Source: Clostridium sp. CAG:590 (GTDB taxonomy: Bacteria; Bacillota; Clostridia; Lachnospirales; Lachnospiraceae). Taken from it: a DNA stretch of 31,071 bases. The notes under the pieces were generated by a model that worked only from the letters and a program-made list of their open reading frames with translations, did not search any database and was not told the origin of the DNA. The stretch lies in the NCBI GenBank assembly GCA_000431135.1, contig HF987895.1:87269-118339 (forward strand). Reading direction: 5' to 3'. A program made the translations under genes and the position numbers. Below are positions 23,414 to 30,602 of this stretch, piece after piece. Position 1 is the first letter of the stretch. Every line of letters begins with the position of its first letter.

Positions 23414-24703
23414 TTATTCATAATACTCAAATTCCAAATAGTACATGCGGACAACATCGCCTTCTTCGATTCCTTTTGCTTTTAGTTCGTCAATAATACC
23501 ATTTTCCTTCATAAATCTCTGGAAGAATTCAAATCCTTTTTCCGAATCCAAATTGGTATAACCGAGCATTTTCTCAATCTTCGGACCTTCCACAATAAAG
23601 ATATGCGGATCATCCGGTGCTTTTTCAACAGAATATGGTTCATTATCGACATCAAAGGTCGGAACATACTCCTGTTCAAACTCAACAATATCTTCCGGAG
23701 CCTGTTTTACCAGATCATACACATACCACAAAAGTTCTTTTACACCTTCTCCGGATACTGCAGAGATTGGGAATACTTTTATACCCTTTGGTTCAAATTC
23801 TTCTCTTAGCATATCAATTACCGTTTCTTTTTCCATATCTGACATTGCATCCATTTTGTTGGCTGCAATCACCATCGGGCGGTTTGATATTTCAATATTA
23901 TATTTCTTCAATTCTTCCATGATCGCATATACATCATTGATCGGGTCTCTTCCCTCAACCGAAGCACCATCCACCACATGAAGTAACACCTTGGTACGTT
24001 CAATATGACGTAAAAACTGCAAGCCGAGTCCCACTCCTTCACTTGCACCCTCAATGATTCCCGGAATATCGGCAATGACAAATCCGGCTCCATCTGAAAG
24101 ATTCACAACTCCGAGATTCGGATTCAATGTTGTAAAATGATAATTTGCTATCTTTGGTTTTGCATTCGTTACACGCGATAAAAAGGTTGATTTACCTACA
24201 TTCGGAAATCCAACCAGTCCAACGTCCGCGATCACCTTTAATTCTAGCGTTACATACAATTCCTGTGCTGGCTGCCCAGGCTGCGCATACTTTGGTGCCT
24301 GCATGGTAGAAGTTGCGTAATGCATATTGCCATTACCACCATGTCCACCTTTTAATATAACAACTGGCTCTGTCTTATTCGACATATCCATGATTACTTT
24401 CCCGGTTTCAAAATCCTTAATTACGGTTCCCGGCGGAACTTTACAGATAATATCCGCTCCATTCGCACCATGCTGGCGTTTTTTATTACCTTCTTTGCCA
24501 TCCTCCGCACAATACTTGCGTACATTATGAAAATCATTTAATGTGTTAAGGCCTTCATCGACAACAAAAATGACATCGCCGCCATCACCGCCGTCACCAC
24601 CGTCCGGACCACCGGCTGGCACATACAATTCCCGGCGGAAACTGACATGTCCATCGCCACCTTTGCCGGAACGAAGAAAAACCTTTGCTCTGTCTGCAAA
24701 CAT
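23414..24703 (-). CDS. obg: Obg GTPase (ribosome assembly)
   Basis: Essential GTPase for late 50S assembly, also tied to stringent signalling. The 429-residue protein has the Gly-rich Obg fold (1-158, with GKGGDGHVSFRRELYVPAGG and GGDGGDGGD), the G domain with G1 GFPNVGKS (165-172), switch II DIPG (212-215) and NKMD near 284, and the C-terminal OCT domain (about 350-429) ending in VVRMYYLEFEYYE. AGGAG precedes the ATG. The gene follows rpmA but is separated from it by a terminator hairpin. Confidence 0.97.
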   Translation of the reverse strand: MFADRAKVFLRSGKGGDGHVSFRRELYVPAGGPDGGDGGDGGDVIFVVDEGLNTLNDFHNVRKYCAEDGKEGNKKRQHGANGADIICKVPPGTVIKDFETGKVIMDMSNKTEPVVILKGGHGGNGNMHYATSTMQAPKYAQPGQPAQELYVTLELKVIADVGLVGFPNVGKSTFLSRVTNAKPKIANYHFTTLNPNLGVVNLSDGAGFVIADIPGIIEGASEGVGLGLQFLRHIERTKVLLHVVDGASVEGRDPINDVYAIMEELKKYNIEISNRPMVIAANKMDAMSDMEKETVIDMLREEFEPKGIKVFPISAVSGEGVKELLWYVYDLVKQAPEDIVEFEQEYVPTFDVDNEPYSVEKAPDDPHIFIVEGPKIEKMLGYTNLDSEKGFEFFQRFMKENGIIDELKAKGIEEGDVVRMYYLEFEYYE

Positions 24704-24724
24704 TTGAATATCTCCTATTATTCT

Positions 24725-24752
24725 AAAAAAGGCTGGAGCATTGACTCCAGCC
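24725..24752 (-). terminator. Intrinsic terminator between rpmA and obg
   Basis: On the - strand GGCTGGAG (24745-24752), six-base loop, CTCCAGCC (24731-24738), then six T (24725-24730). A textbook terminator inside the rplU-to-nadD gene string; obg expression needs readthrough or a separate promoter, and I see no clear promoter in the short gap. Confidence 0.88.
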
Positions 24753-24767
24753 TAATCTGCATGTATC

Positions 24768-25058
24768 TTATTCGTTAACGGATACAGGGTAGATAGAAAC
24801 CTGCTTCTTATCTCTTCCCTTTCTCTCATAGCGGACAACACCATCTACTAAAGCAAACAAGGTATCATCTTTACCTTTGCCTACGTTAATACCTGGATGA
24901 ATCTTTGTTCCGCGCTGCTTATATAAAATATTACCAGCTTTTACGAACTGACCATCTGCTCTCTTCGCACCAAGTCTCTTAGATTCTGAGTCTCTACCGT
25001 TCTTTGTAGAACCCATACCTTTTTTATGAGCGAATAACTGAAGGTTAAGCTTAAACAT
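24768..25058 (-). CDS. rpmA: 50S ribosomal protein L27 with cleavable N-terminal extension
   Basis: A 96-residue L27. The N-terminal FKLNLQLFA precedes the mature start HKKGMGSTKNGRDSESKRLG; in Firmicutes this extension is removed after the FA pair by the Prp protease, whose gene lies directly upstream. L27 reaches the peptidyl-transferase centre, so removal matters for function. AGGAGG lies 8 bases before ATG 25058; the adjacent ATG 25061 is 5 bases away and also possible. The stop codon of prp lies at the start. Confidence 0.97.
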   Translation of the reverse strand: MFKLNLQLFAHKKGMGSTKNGRDSESKRLGAKRADGQFVKAGNILYKQRGTKIHPGINVGKGKDDTLFALVDGVVRYERKGRDKKQVSIYPVSVNE

Positions 25059-25061
25059 CAT

Positions 25062-25388
25062 TCACACCTCCTGATTCAAAATTAAAATGTACTTTCTGCC
25101 ATATTTCTCTTCAATTGTAGTAATCCCAAGTAAAAACGACTGAAATAGCAATTCCGCCTTATCACTTGGCATACTCTTCAGAATAACGTTCTGGAAATTA
25201 ATCTTCTTATCGCCGTTTAATTCCTTCTCGTCATCTGTAAAGTTCTCAAGGGAATTCACCAAATTGATGTACAATATAGATACTGCACTACAAACAATAT
25301 CTCTTCCCCTTCTGCCGAATTCGGCATGTCCTTCCAACTGGACACCAACTATCTTGTTGTTCTTGTTAAAAACAGTAACAGTAATCAT
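25062..25388 (-). CDS. prp: Ribosomal-processing cysteine protease Prp
   Basis: Prp removes the N-terminal extension of L27. The 108-residue protein has the family signature GHAEFGRRGRDIVCSAVS with catalytic His21 and Cys33. It sits between rplU (8 bases upstream) and rpmA (3 bases downstream), the typical Firmicute order, so substrate and protease are co-translated. No clear ribosome binding site beyond a GGACTATG context is seen, in line with coupling to rplU. Confidence 0.94.
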   Translation of the reverse strand: MITVTVFNKNNKIVGVQLEGHAEFGRRGRDIVCSAVSILYINLVNSLENFTDDEKELNGDKKINFQNVILKSMPSDKAELLFQSFLLGITTIEEKYGRKYILILNQEV

Positions 25389-25396
25389 AGTCCGGA

Positions 25397-25702
25397 TTAA
25401 GCATTGATTGCTTTGATCTCAACCTGAGTAAATGGCTGTCTATGACCATTCTTTTTGTGATAGCCGGTTTTTCTCTTATACTTATAAACAACAACCTTCT
25501 TAGCCTTGCCATCGCCGATCACACTTGCTGTTACACTTGAGTTAGCAACTGCCTCGCCACATAACATATCCTTGTCGTTGTTAATAGCAATAACATCAAA
25601 TTTTACTTCAGAACCAGCTTCTGCATTAAGCTTTTCTACTTTAATGATATCACCTTCAGCTACCTTGTACTGCTTACCACCTGTTGCAATAATTGCGTAC
25701 AT
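25397..25702 (-). CDS. rplU: 50S ribosomal protein L21
   Basis: A 101-residue L21 with MYAIIATGGKQYKVAEGD at the N-terminus, the basic YKYKRKTGYHKKNGHRQPFT near the end and VEIKAI as final strand. AGGAGG is 7 bases before ATG 25702; an upstream in-frame ATG at 25723 lies before that site. It is the first gene of the rplU-prp-rpmA unit and carries a structured leader. Confidence 0.97.
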   Translation of the reverse strand: MYAIIATGGKQYKVAEGDIIKVEKLNAEAGSEVKFDVIAINNDKDMLCGEAVANSSVTASVIGDGKAKKVVVYKYKRKTGYHKKNGHRQPFTQVEIKAINA

Positions 25703-25790
25703 ACGGTTACCTCCTATTATCATTACTCGCCAGATGTGGTGGTGTCTTATCTAAGATATAGGCACACTTCTACCTCTCTGTGCGGCACAC
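25703..25790 (-). ncRNA. L21 leader RNA element
   Basis: The untranslated region between the promoter and rplU resembles the Firmicute L21 leader, an autoregulatory structure thought to bind L21. Seen directly: GTGTGCC twice (25784-25790 and 25761-25767), a GCACA/TGTGC stem around a GAGAGGTAGAAG loop, and the CACCACCACATCTGGCGAG block (25726-25744) close to the start. The family call is from memory of the motif, not from a covariance search. Confidence 0.65.
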
Positions 25791-25796
25791 TAGATT

Positions 25797-25825
25797 ATAT
25801 TAACAAATTCATATACACTTGTCAA
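25797..25825 (-). promoter_or_regulatory. Promoter of the rplU-prp-rpmA operon
   Basis: Read on the - strand: consensus TTGACA (25820-25825), 17-bp spacer, TAATAT (25797-25802). An overlapping perfect TATAAT (25794-25799) would need a 20-bp spacer. Confidence 0.75.
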
Positions 25826-25889
25826 TAAAAATTTGACCCAATATTTAATAAAAATTCCACCAAATATCAAATAATTTCGGACTCATTTC

Positions 25890-27113
25890 TTAACGGATCA
25901 TCTCATGCAATGGTCTTCGAATCTTTTTTCTTGTAATCTCATATAATTCCAATGCCGTAACATCTACAAAACGGCTGGGAACCTTATCTTTGTGCAATAC
26001 CGACTTTAATGTACGGATCAACTTATCCCTGCTTTCCGGTTGTTTCATATTGATAAAATCAACAAGGATGATTCCAGATAAATTCCGCAATCGCAATTGC
26101 TTTGCAATCTCCACGGCTGCTTCTTCATTTACCTTCAACAGATGTTCTTCCTGACGTTTCTTTCCAATTGATTTACCGGTATTTACATCAATAACAACCA
26201 TTGCCTCCGTCGGTTCAATTACTAAGAAACCTCCTGATTTCAACCATACACGTCTATCAAGTAAATGTGTAATCTCTGTTTCAAGACTTAATAGTTTATA
26301 TAACGGATATTCGTCTTCATAATACAGAAGCCGTGGTTGATTTACAGCTGAGTCATTGTCTGGAACATGATTCTGATCGGATGGTGCATTTGTTGACGTA
26401 ACAAAATTCTTCTTTGCATACAATTCCTCATATATCACCTTATTATCTGTCTGAATCTCATCAATCCGTGCCCAGCCATATTCCTCCATGATGGCAAGGT
26501 ATTCCGGTTTACCACCCTGAAGCAGCCCGGTATTCCGCTCATATTCTGCTTTATGGATAATCTGATCCATCTGTGTAGATAATTGCTGTAATTCAGCCCG
26601 AATAGCGTCATTCCGAGCCTGCTCGCAGGCGGTTCGAAAGATCACACCATATGGCATATCCGAAGAAACCATTGTTTTTAATTCTTCCACCCGTTCTGCA
26701 TTACGAATCTTATTCGATACTCCAACCATCCCTGTCAGCAGATCCAATGCTGCATAATTGCCTGCCAGACTGATATTGCCTGTCACCCTTGCCTGTTTCA
26801 TCTTAAGGGCTTCCTGTTCTACCTGCACTAACACCTTATCCCCTTCGGCAATGGAAGGCAACCCCTTCGGCAATGTACGATTCAATACCATTGCCGGTTT
26901 ATCATTTAACGGCAGATAACCGACATGATCCTCATCTAACCGGATAAATGCTGACTGAATGTTCTTTACAACCTTCTCTACTCTGCCAATATAGATATTG
27001 CCAATCTGAAAAGAGTCGTTGCTGATCAACGGATGACATTCTGCAAGATTATTCTCTTCATATATCAAAAGATATTGTATATTGTTACACGTTGTTATTA
27101 CTGCGCGGGTCAT
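25890..27113 (-). CDS. rng: Ribonuclease E/G family protein lacking the Zn-link
   Basis: Endoribonuclease of the RNase E/G family for rRNA maturation and mRNA turnover. Order of domains: N-terminal S1-like domain (about 33-115, with IGRVEKVVKNIQSAFIRL), a 5'-sensor-like region, and the DNase I-like catalytic core with LVIEPTEAMVVIDVNTGK. The metal ligands are Asp309 (with Asn311) and Asp352 in VDFINM, equivalent to E. coli RNase E Asp303 and Asp346. The protein stops at residue 407 soon after ALELYEITRKKIRRPL; the CPxC Zn-link that follows in E. coli enzymes is not present. The start ATG overlaps the stop of the DUF2344 gene (ATGA). Confidence 0.9.
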   Translation of the reverse strand: MTRAVITTCNNIQYLLIYEENNLAECHPLISNDSFQIGNIYIGRVEKVVKNIQSAFIRLDEDHVGYLPLNDKPAMVLNRTLPKGLPSIAEGDKVLVQVEQEALKMKQARVTGNISLAGNYAALDLLTGMVGVSNKIRNAERVEELKTMVSSDMPYGVIFRTACEQARNDAIRAELQQLSTQMDQIIHKAEYERNTGLLQGGKPEYLAIMEEYGWARIDEIQTDNKVIYEELYAKKNFVTSTNAPSDQNHVPDNDSAVNQPRLLYYEDEYPLYKLLSLETEITHLLDRRVWLKSGGFLVIEPTEAMVVIDVNTGKSIGKKRQEEHLLKVNEEAAVEIAKQLRLRNLSGIILVDFINMKQPESRDKLIRTLKSVLHKDKVPSRFVDVTALELYEITRKKIRRPLHEMIR

Positions 27114-27898
27114 TCAATCACCGTTCCTGTCTCTAGCAAAGAAACTAACTGTTCCTTTTCATTGCGCATGTATGTTTCTAACCGATGAATCCGGTAATCA
27201 AAGCGGTTATATTCATATCCGATTTCTTTGCAGATTGCCTGCACGATCAATTCAGGCTTCAAATTGTACTCACTACCTGTTGCAAGCAGCATATAAAGCT
27301 TATCCATTGCATTAATGTCATCAACATATTGATTTTCTGCAGGAGATGTCCCATCGACCGGATCACCTGCTAATGCTCTTGCGGATACATAACTTTCCAC
27401 CGACACTTTGTAGATTCCAGACTTAATATCTTCTATCTTCTCGTTCTTCTTGGTCTTTTTCAATACTTCAATCTTATCAAGTTCTAATAAATGCGGAACA
27501 TACGCTAAGAACTTATCTTTCACCTCCACAGGAACTTCATCCCGTATCGTGATCAGATAATCCGATGCCGCTACAATAGACATGGAATTCTTCGCATCAT
27601 CCGGAAGCAGACGTGCCGCTTTCACTTCCATTCCCGCCGCCATCTGCTCATTAAATCTTCTAACAAATTCTTCTGACGACACCACAGAATGAAATTCTGC
27701 ATCAAAATATTCTCCTTCGCTTGTCACACCAAGTGCCAACGGTGCTGCAAATGACATCAACTGATGTGGGCTGAAGCCTTGCGAATACGCAATATCTAAG
27801 CCTGCCCGTTTGACCGCCTTCTGGAAATACCGCATAACATCCAGATGTCCGATGAATTTCAGAAGTTCTGACTTTGTATATTTAATTCTTACCTTCAA
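27110..27898 (-). CDS. TIGR03936/DUF2344 radical SAM-associated protein
   Basis: A 262-residue protein that almost always follows the TIGR03960 radical SAM gene or is fused to it. The start is TTG 27898, giving MKVRIKYTKSELLKFIGHLD, since AGGAGG is 7 bases before it; a TTG six codons earlier lies within that site. Typical segments are KFIGHLDVMRYFQKAVKRAG, YSQGFSPHQLMSFAAPLALG and VTSEGEYFDAEF. The function is unproven; a role in tRNA or other RNA modification with its partner has been suggested from context. It overlaps its upstream partner by 17 bases and the RNase gene by 4, so all three are coupled. Confidence 0.92.
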   Translation of the reverse strand: MKVRIKYTKSELLKFIGHLDVMRYFQKAVKRAGLDIAYSQGFSPHQLMSFAAPLALGVTSEGEYFDAEFHSVVSSEEFVRRFNEQMAAGMEVKAARLLPDDAKNSMSIVAASDYLITIRDEVPVEVKDKFLAYVPHLLELDKIEVLKKTKKNEKIEDIKSGIYKVSVESYVSARALAGDPVDGTSPAENQYVDDINAMDKLYMLLATGSEYNLKPELIVQAICKEIGYEYNRFDYRIHRLETYMRNEKEQLVSLLETGTVIE

Positions 27899-29747
27899 AG
27901 CAGACACCTCCTCCAAACTTTGCTGCGCCGCAACCGGAACATTTTTCCCGGCAGTTCGGTGTTACAATTCCCTGTCTGGCGCGCTCCCATTCCCGGATCA
28001 GGAATCGTTTGGTCACCCCAATATCAATGAAATCCCATGGCAGTAATTCGTCTACACTTCTTTCTCTTGTAGTATAGAATTCCTTTACAATTCCGTTCTT
28101 TTCAAATGCCTGCAACCATCTGTCATTATCAAAGAATTCAGTCCATGCATCAAAGATTCCACCTGCCTGATATACATCATATAAAACCTTGCATAACTTC
28201 CGGTCTCCTCTTGCGAGCACACCCTCTAAAACGGATACATAAGTGTCATGATACTGATACTTCATAGATTTGGCATTTAACTGTTCCCGGAATGTGTCCT
28301 TGACATGATGCGCCCGTTCAATGTAAGTTTCCGGATCTAGCATCGGTGCCCACTGAAATGGAGTAAATGGTTTCGGTACAAAATATGACGAAGACGCCGT
28401 AATCTTGATCTTACCATTCCGCTCTTCTTTTGGAATGGTATAATATGCCTCGGCCACTTTCTCGCAAAGCTGTGGGATTCCTTCCGCATCTTCCATTGTC
28501 TCAGTTGGAAGACCAAGCATGAAGTAAAACTTCACCTTGTTCCAACCACCCTTAAATGCTTCCATAGAACCTCGAAGGATCACTTCCTCGGTCAGTCCTT
28601 TGTTAATGACATCACGAAGCCTCTGCGTTCCTGCTTCCGGAGCAAATGTAAGGGAGCTCTTCTTGACATCCTGTACCTTCTTCATCACATCTAATGCAAA
28701 TGAATCAATTCGCAGGGATGGCAAAGAAATATTCACGTCATCATTTCCAATGTCATCGATCAGGAAGTAAGTCAGATCCTTCAGACATTCATAGTCAGAA
28801 GAACTTAACGAACTTAATGTAATCTCCTCATGTCCGGATGAATGCAACATCTCATAAGCATACTTCTTCAATGTCTCGACATTCTTCTGACGGGTTGGAC
28901 GATAGATCATTCCTGCCTGACAGAAACGACATCCTCGGATACATCCACGCATGATCTCTAACGTTACACGATCCTGTGTTACTTTGATATATGGCACCAA
29001 CGGCTTTTCCGGATATGGTGCCTTGTCAAAATCCAACACAATCTCTTTGGTAATTGTTCCCGGTACATCCTCATAGATTGGATCAAAGCTTGCCAAAGTT
29101 CCATCCTCATTGTAGGATGGCTCGTACATAGATGGTACATAGATTCCCGGCACCTTGGAAAATGCGTGTAAAATCTCTTCTCTGCTGCTGCCATCTGCCC
29201 GCATTTTACGGTAGACCTCAAATAGTTCCTCGTATCTTGTTTCCCCTTCGCCCATATAGAACGCATCAAAGAAATCGGCAATCGGTTCCGGATTATAGCT
29301 GCACGGGCCGCCACCAATGACAATCGGATCATCTAATGTACGATCCTTTGACCAGATTGGAATACCGGAAAGATCCAGAATCTGCAATACATTGGTATAA
29401 CACATCTCATACTGCAATGTAATTCCAAGGAAATCAAAGTTCTTGATCGGGTCCTGTGTCTCTAGTGCAAATAGCGGAATGTGCTTCTCCCGCATGATCT
29501 TGTCAAGGTCCGGCCATGGGGAATAGACACGTTCGCAATATACACCGTCCATCCGGTTGAACATATCATATAAGATCTGGATTCCAAGATGGCTCATTCC
29601 AATCTCATATACGTCCGGAAAGCACATGCAGAATCGGATGTCCACATCATTTAAGTCCTTCTTTACCATATTTACTTCATTACCGATGTATCTTGCCGGT
29701 TTCTCGATCTCCATTAAGATCTCATCAGATAGTGCTAAATGATTCAT
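27882..29747 (-). CDS. TIGR03960 B12-binding-type radical SAM protein
   Basis: A 621-residue radical SAM protein. The N-terminal part (about 30-200) resembles a B12-binding fold, with CFPDVYEIGMSHLGIQILYD and IVIGGGPCSYNPEPIADFFD. The radical SAM core carries the Cys motif C269-IRG-C273-RF-C276, followed by QAGMIYRPTRQK. The C-terminus has four more Cys within NCREKCSGCGAAKFGG and CFEG, which could bind metal or a second cluster. Substrate unknown. ATG 29747 has GAGGAA 5 bases upstream; an upstream in-frame ATG (29783) has no such site. It heads the run leading to rplU. Confidence 0.93.
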   Translation of the reverse strand: MNHLALSDEILMEIEKPARYIGNEVNMVKKDLNDVDIRFCMCFPDVYEIGMSHLGIQILYDMFNRMDGVYCERVYSPWPDLDKIMREKHIPLFALETQDPIKNFDFLGITLQYEMCYTNVLQILDLSGIPIWSKDRTLDDPIVIGGGPCSYNPEPIADFFDAFYMGEGETRYEELFEVYRKMRADGSSREEILHAFSKVPGIYVPSMYEPSYNEDGTLASFDPIYEDVPGTITKEIVLDFDKAPYPEKPLVPYIKVTQDRVTLEIMRGCIRGCRFCQAGMIYRPTRQKNVETLKKYAYEMLHSSGHEEITLSSLSSSDYECLKDLTYFLIDDIGNDDVNISLPSLRIDSFALDVMKKVQDVKKSSLTFAPEAGTQRLRDVINKGLTEEVILRGSMEAFKGGWNKVKFYFMLGLPTETMEDAEGIPQLCEKVAEAYYTIPKEERNGKIKITASSSYFVPKPFTPFQWAPMLDPETYIERAHHVKDTFREQLNAKSMKYQYHDTYVSVLEGVLARGDRKLCKVLYDVYQAGGIFDAWTEFFDNDRWLQAFEKNGIVKEFYTTRERSVDELLPWDFIDIGVTKRFLIREWERARQGIVTPNCREKCSGCGAAKFGGGVCFEGKN

Positions 29748-29795
29748 AATTGTTCCTCTATTATCTTTCTTTCTGGCGTCCATAAAGAACTATTC

Positions 29796-29951
29796 TTAAT
29801 AACATGACCAGCCTGTTATAGAAACATTACTGTCATGATAAAAGTCATTTTTTAACTTTGTGTTATTGGTCTTCTTGGCTGCCTGTACATTACCTCCCGG
29901 TATCACAAACATACTTACCATTATTACTGCAACCAGCAACAAGGAAATCAT
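29796..29951 (-). CDS. Small secreted peptide (peptide A), signal peptide possibly frame-disrupted
   Basis: A 51-residue ORF: MISLLLVAVIMVSMFVIPGG, then NVQAAKKTNNTKLKNDFYHD, then SNVSITGWSCY. The first 24 residues look like the hydrophobic core and AxA-type end (VQA) of a signal peptide but lack a basic N-region. The basic part is found directly upstream in another frame: ATG 29968, eight bases after GGAGG (29977-29981), reads MKRFKK and stops at a TGA that overlaps this ATG (ATGA, 29948-29951). A one-base insertion would join them into a complete signal peptide. Either it is translated by coupling from the six-codon ORF, or it is a recent frameshift pseudogene. No family recognised. A promoter lies 80 bases upstream. 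Confidence 0.5.
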   Translation of the reverse strand: MISLLLVAVIMVSMFVIPGGNVQAAKKTNNTKLKNDFYHDSNVSITGWSCY

Positions 29952-29968
29952 TTCTTAAAACGCTTCAT
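29948..29968 (-). other. Six-codon ORF before peptide A
   Basis: ATG 29968, with the best ribosome binding site of this region (GGAGG, 8-base spacing), encodes MKRFKK followed by TGA. It overlaps the peptide A start by four bases. Its product matches the n-region expected for peptide A. Confidence 0.45.
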
Positions 29969-29992
29969 TCACTTTTCCTCCATTTTCTACAA

Positions 29993-30017
29993 CTTATAGT
30001 CGCGTTATCGCTATAAG
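29993..30017 (-). other. Hairpin in the peptide A 5' leader
   Basis: CTTATAG (30011-30017 on the - strand) pairs with CTATAAG (29993-29999) around an 11-base loop. It lies between the promoter and the ribosome binding site; A/T-rich, so modest stability. Confidence 0.35.
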
Positions 30018-30031
30018 CACACATAGTATTT

Positions 30032-30059
30032 ATTATAACAGATTCCTTTATCCATACAA
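30032..30059 (-). promoter_or_regulatory. Sigma-A promoter of the peptide A unit
   Basis: Read on the - strand: TTGTAT (30054-30059), 16-bp spacer, TATAAT (30032-30037) with TGt directly before it. It may also drive the TIGR03960 gene, since no strong terminator follows peptide A. Confidence 0.65.
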
Positions 30060-30083
30060 TCATTTTTTGAATAAAATATGCAT

Positions 30084-30121
30084 GAAATAAAATACAGGGC
30101 TGCATTGCTACAACCCTGTAT
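30084..30121 (-). terminator. Intrinsic terminator after peptide B
   Basis: On the - strand ATACAGGGTTG (30111-30121) pairs with CAGCCCTGTAT (30092-30102), including one wobble pair, with an eight-base loop, followed by TTTTATTT. Confidence 0.82.
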
Positions 30122-30152
30122 ATGAATTAAGTATTCATTCTATATTAAATTA

Positions 30153-30236
30153 TTATTCTTTTGGCCATCCGGTTACTGTAATACCATCATTTACTGCCAT
30201 AAGCAATTATGCTGCAATCTTTCGTAGATTTTTCAT
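30153..30236 (-). pseudogene. Remnant of a small secreted peptide gene (peptide B), paralogue of peptide A
   Basis: ATG 30236 has AGGAG nine bases upstream and reads MKNLRKIAA, then TAA (30207-30209), then in the same frame LLMAVNDGITVTGWPKE and a second TAA. If the first stop is ignored, the start resembles a signal peptide (basic n-region, hydrophobic LLMAV) that runs directly into a C-terminus like that of peptide A: GITVTGW against NVSITGW. The part corresponding to most of peptide A is missing. This looks like an internally deleted, stop-interrupted copy. The TGW codons differ from those of peptide A, so it is not a recent DNA duplication. A short ORF from the inner ATG (30200) is also possible. 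Confidence 0.42.
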
Positions 30237-30335
30237 TCCCTCTTTCTCCTGATCTTTCATATAATTCATATAATAGGCAAGCATCGGAACCGTCCAAAGA
30301 TTCGGATATCGACATCTTCTTTGAATGTACGACAA
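30207..30335 (-). pseudogene. 42-codon open frame leading into peptide B, possible gene fragment
   Basis: In frame with the MKNLRKIAA segment, the sequence is open from a TTG at 30335 and reads RRCRYPNLWTVPMLAYYMNY followed by MKDQEKEGMKNLRKIAA. The composition looks protein-like, but the frame begins inside the T-tract of the upstream terminator, with no ribosome binding site. It may be the end of a truncated gene. I do not recognise it. Confidence 0.25.
30270..30297 (-). promoter_or_regulatory. Possible promoter of the peptide B unit
   Basis: Read on the - strand: TTGGAC (30292-30297), 16-bp spacer, TATTAT (30270-30275). It would give a transcript of about 180 bases ending at the 30084-30121 terminator. 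Confidence 0.4.
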
Positions 30336-30380
30336 AAAACCAGTCCGCTATATCAGAATACCTCTGATATAGCGAACCGG
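30334..30380 (-). terminator. Strong intrinsic terminator
   Basis: On the - strand an 18-bp stem, from CCGGTTCGCTATATCAGA (30363-30380) with its partner at 30340-30357 (two G-U pairs), a five-base loop, and a run of six T (30334-30339). It separates the hypothetical gene at 30583-30987 from the peptide units. Confidence 0.9.
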
Positions 30381-30428
30381 CTTACCCGTTCTTTCCGACA
30401 AGACACACAAATATTGAAGTCAACAAAT

Positions 30429-30451
30429 AAAGCACCGTTAGTTAGTGCTTT
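30429..30451 (-). terminator. Small hairpin, possible weak terminator
   Basis: AAAGCAC (30445-30451 on the - strand) pairs with GTGCTTT (30429-30435) around nine bases, followed by ATTTGTTG. It lies just after the small ORF at 30462-30602. Confidence 0.4.
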
Positions 30452-30461
30452 GCTTATTCTG

Positions 30462-30602
30462 TCAAGTCCTTTCTTGCATATTATTTACAATATATTCCAA
30501 TGAAAATTCGCCGTCAAATATATTTTCCTTATCTTTCCATTTTCCACGGCATATATTCTGTTTATTCGAACATAACATTTCGCTAATATTCCCCATCATC
30601 AT
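30462..30602 (-). CDS. Small ORF of unknown function overlapping the upstream gene end
   Basis: A 46-residue frame starting at three consecutive ATG codons (from 30602) and overlapping the last 20 bases of the preceding gene in another frame. The product contains GKWKDKENIFDGEFSLEYIV and two Cys (CSNKQNIC). It has no good ribosome binding site, so translation would depend on coupling. The composition looks like a real protein, and it could also be a piece of a gene fused or frameshifted with its neighbour. No family recognised. Confidence 0.3.
   Translation of the reverse strand: MMMGNISEMLCSNKQNICRGKWKDKENIFDGEFSLEYIVNNMQERT

Noticed and set aside
30334..30380. Long palindrome as a possible insertion-sequence end
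   Set aside because: The six-T run directly after an 18-bp stem in a gene gap is best read as an intrinsic terminator; no transposase or second end is seen.
30321..30503. Open frame of 60 codons on the + strand
   Set aside because: It covers the terminator stem and small hairpin of the opposite strand and has no ribosome binding site or recognisable content.
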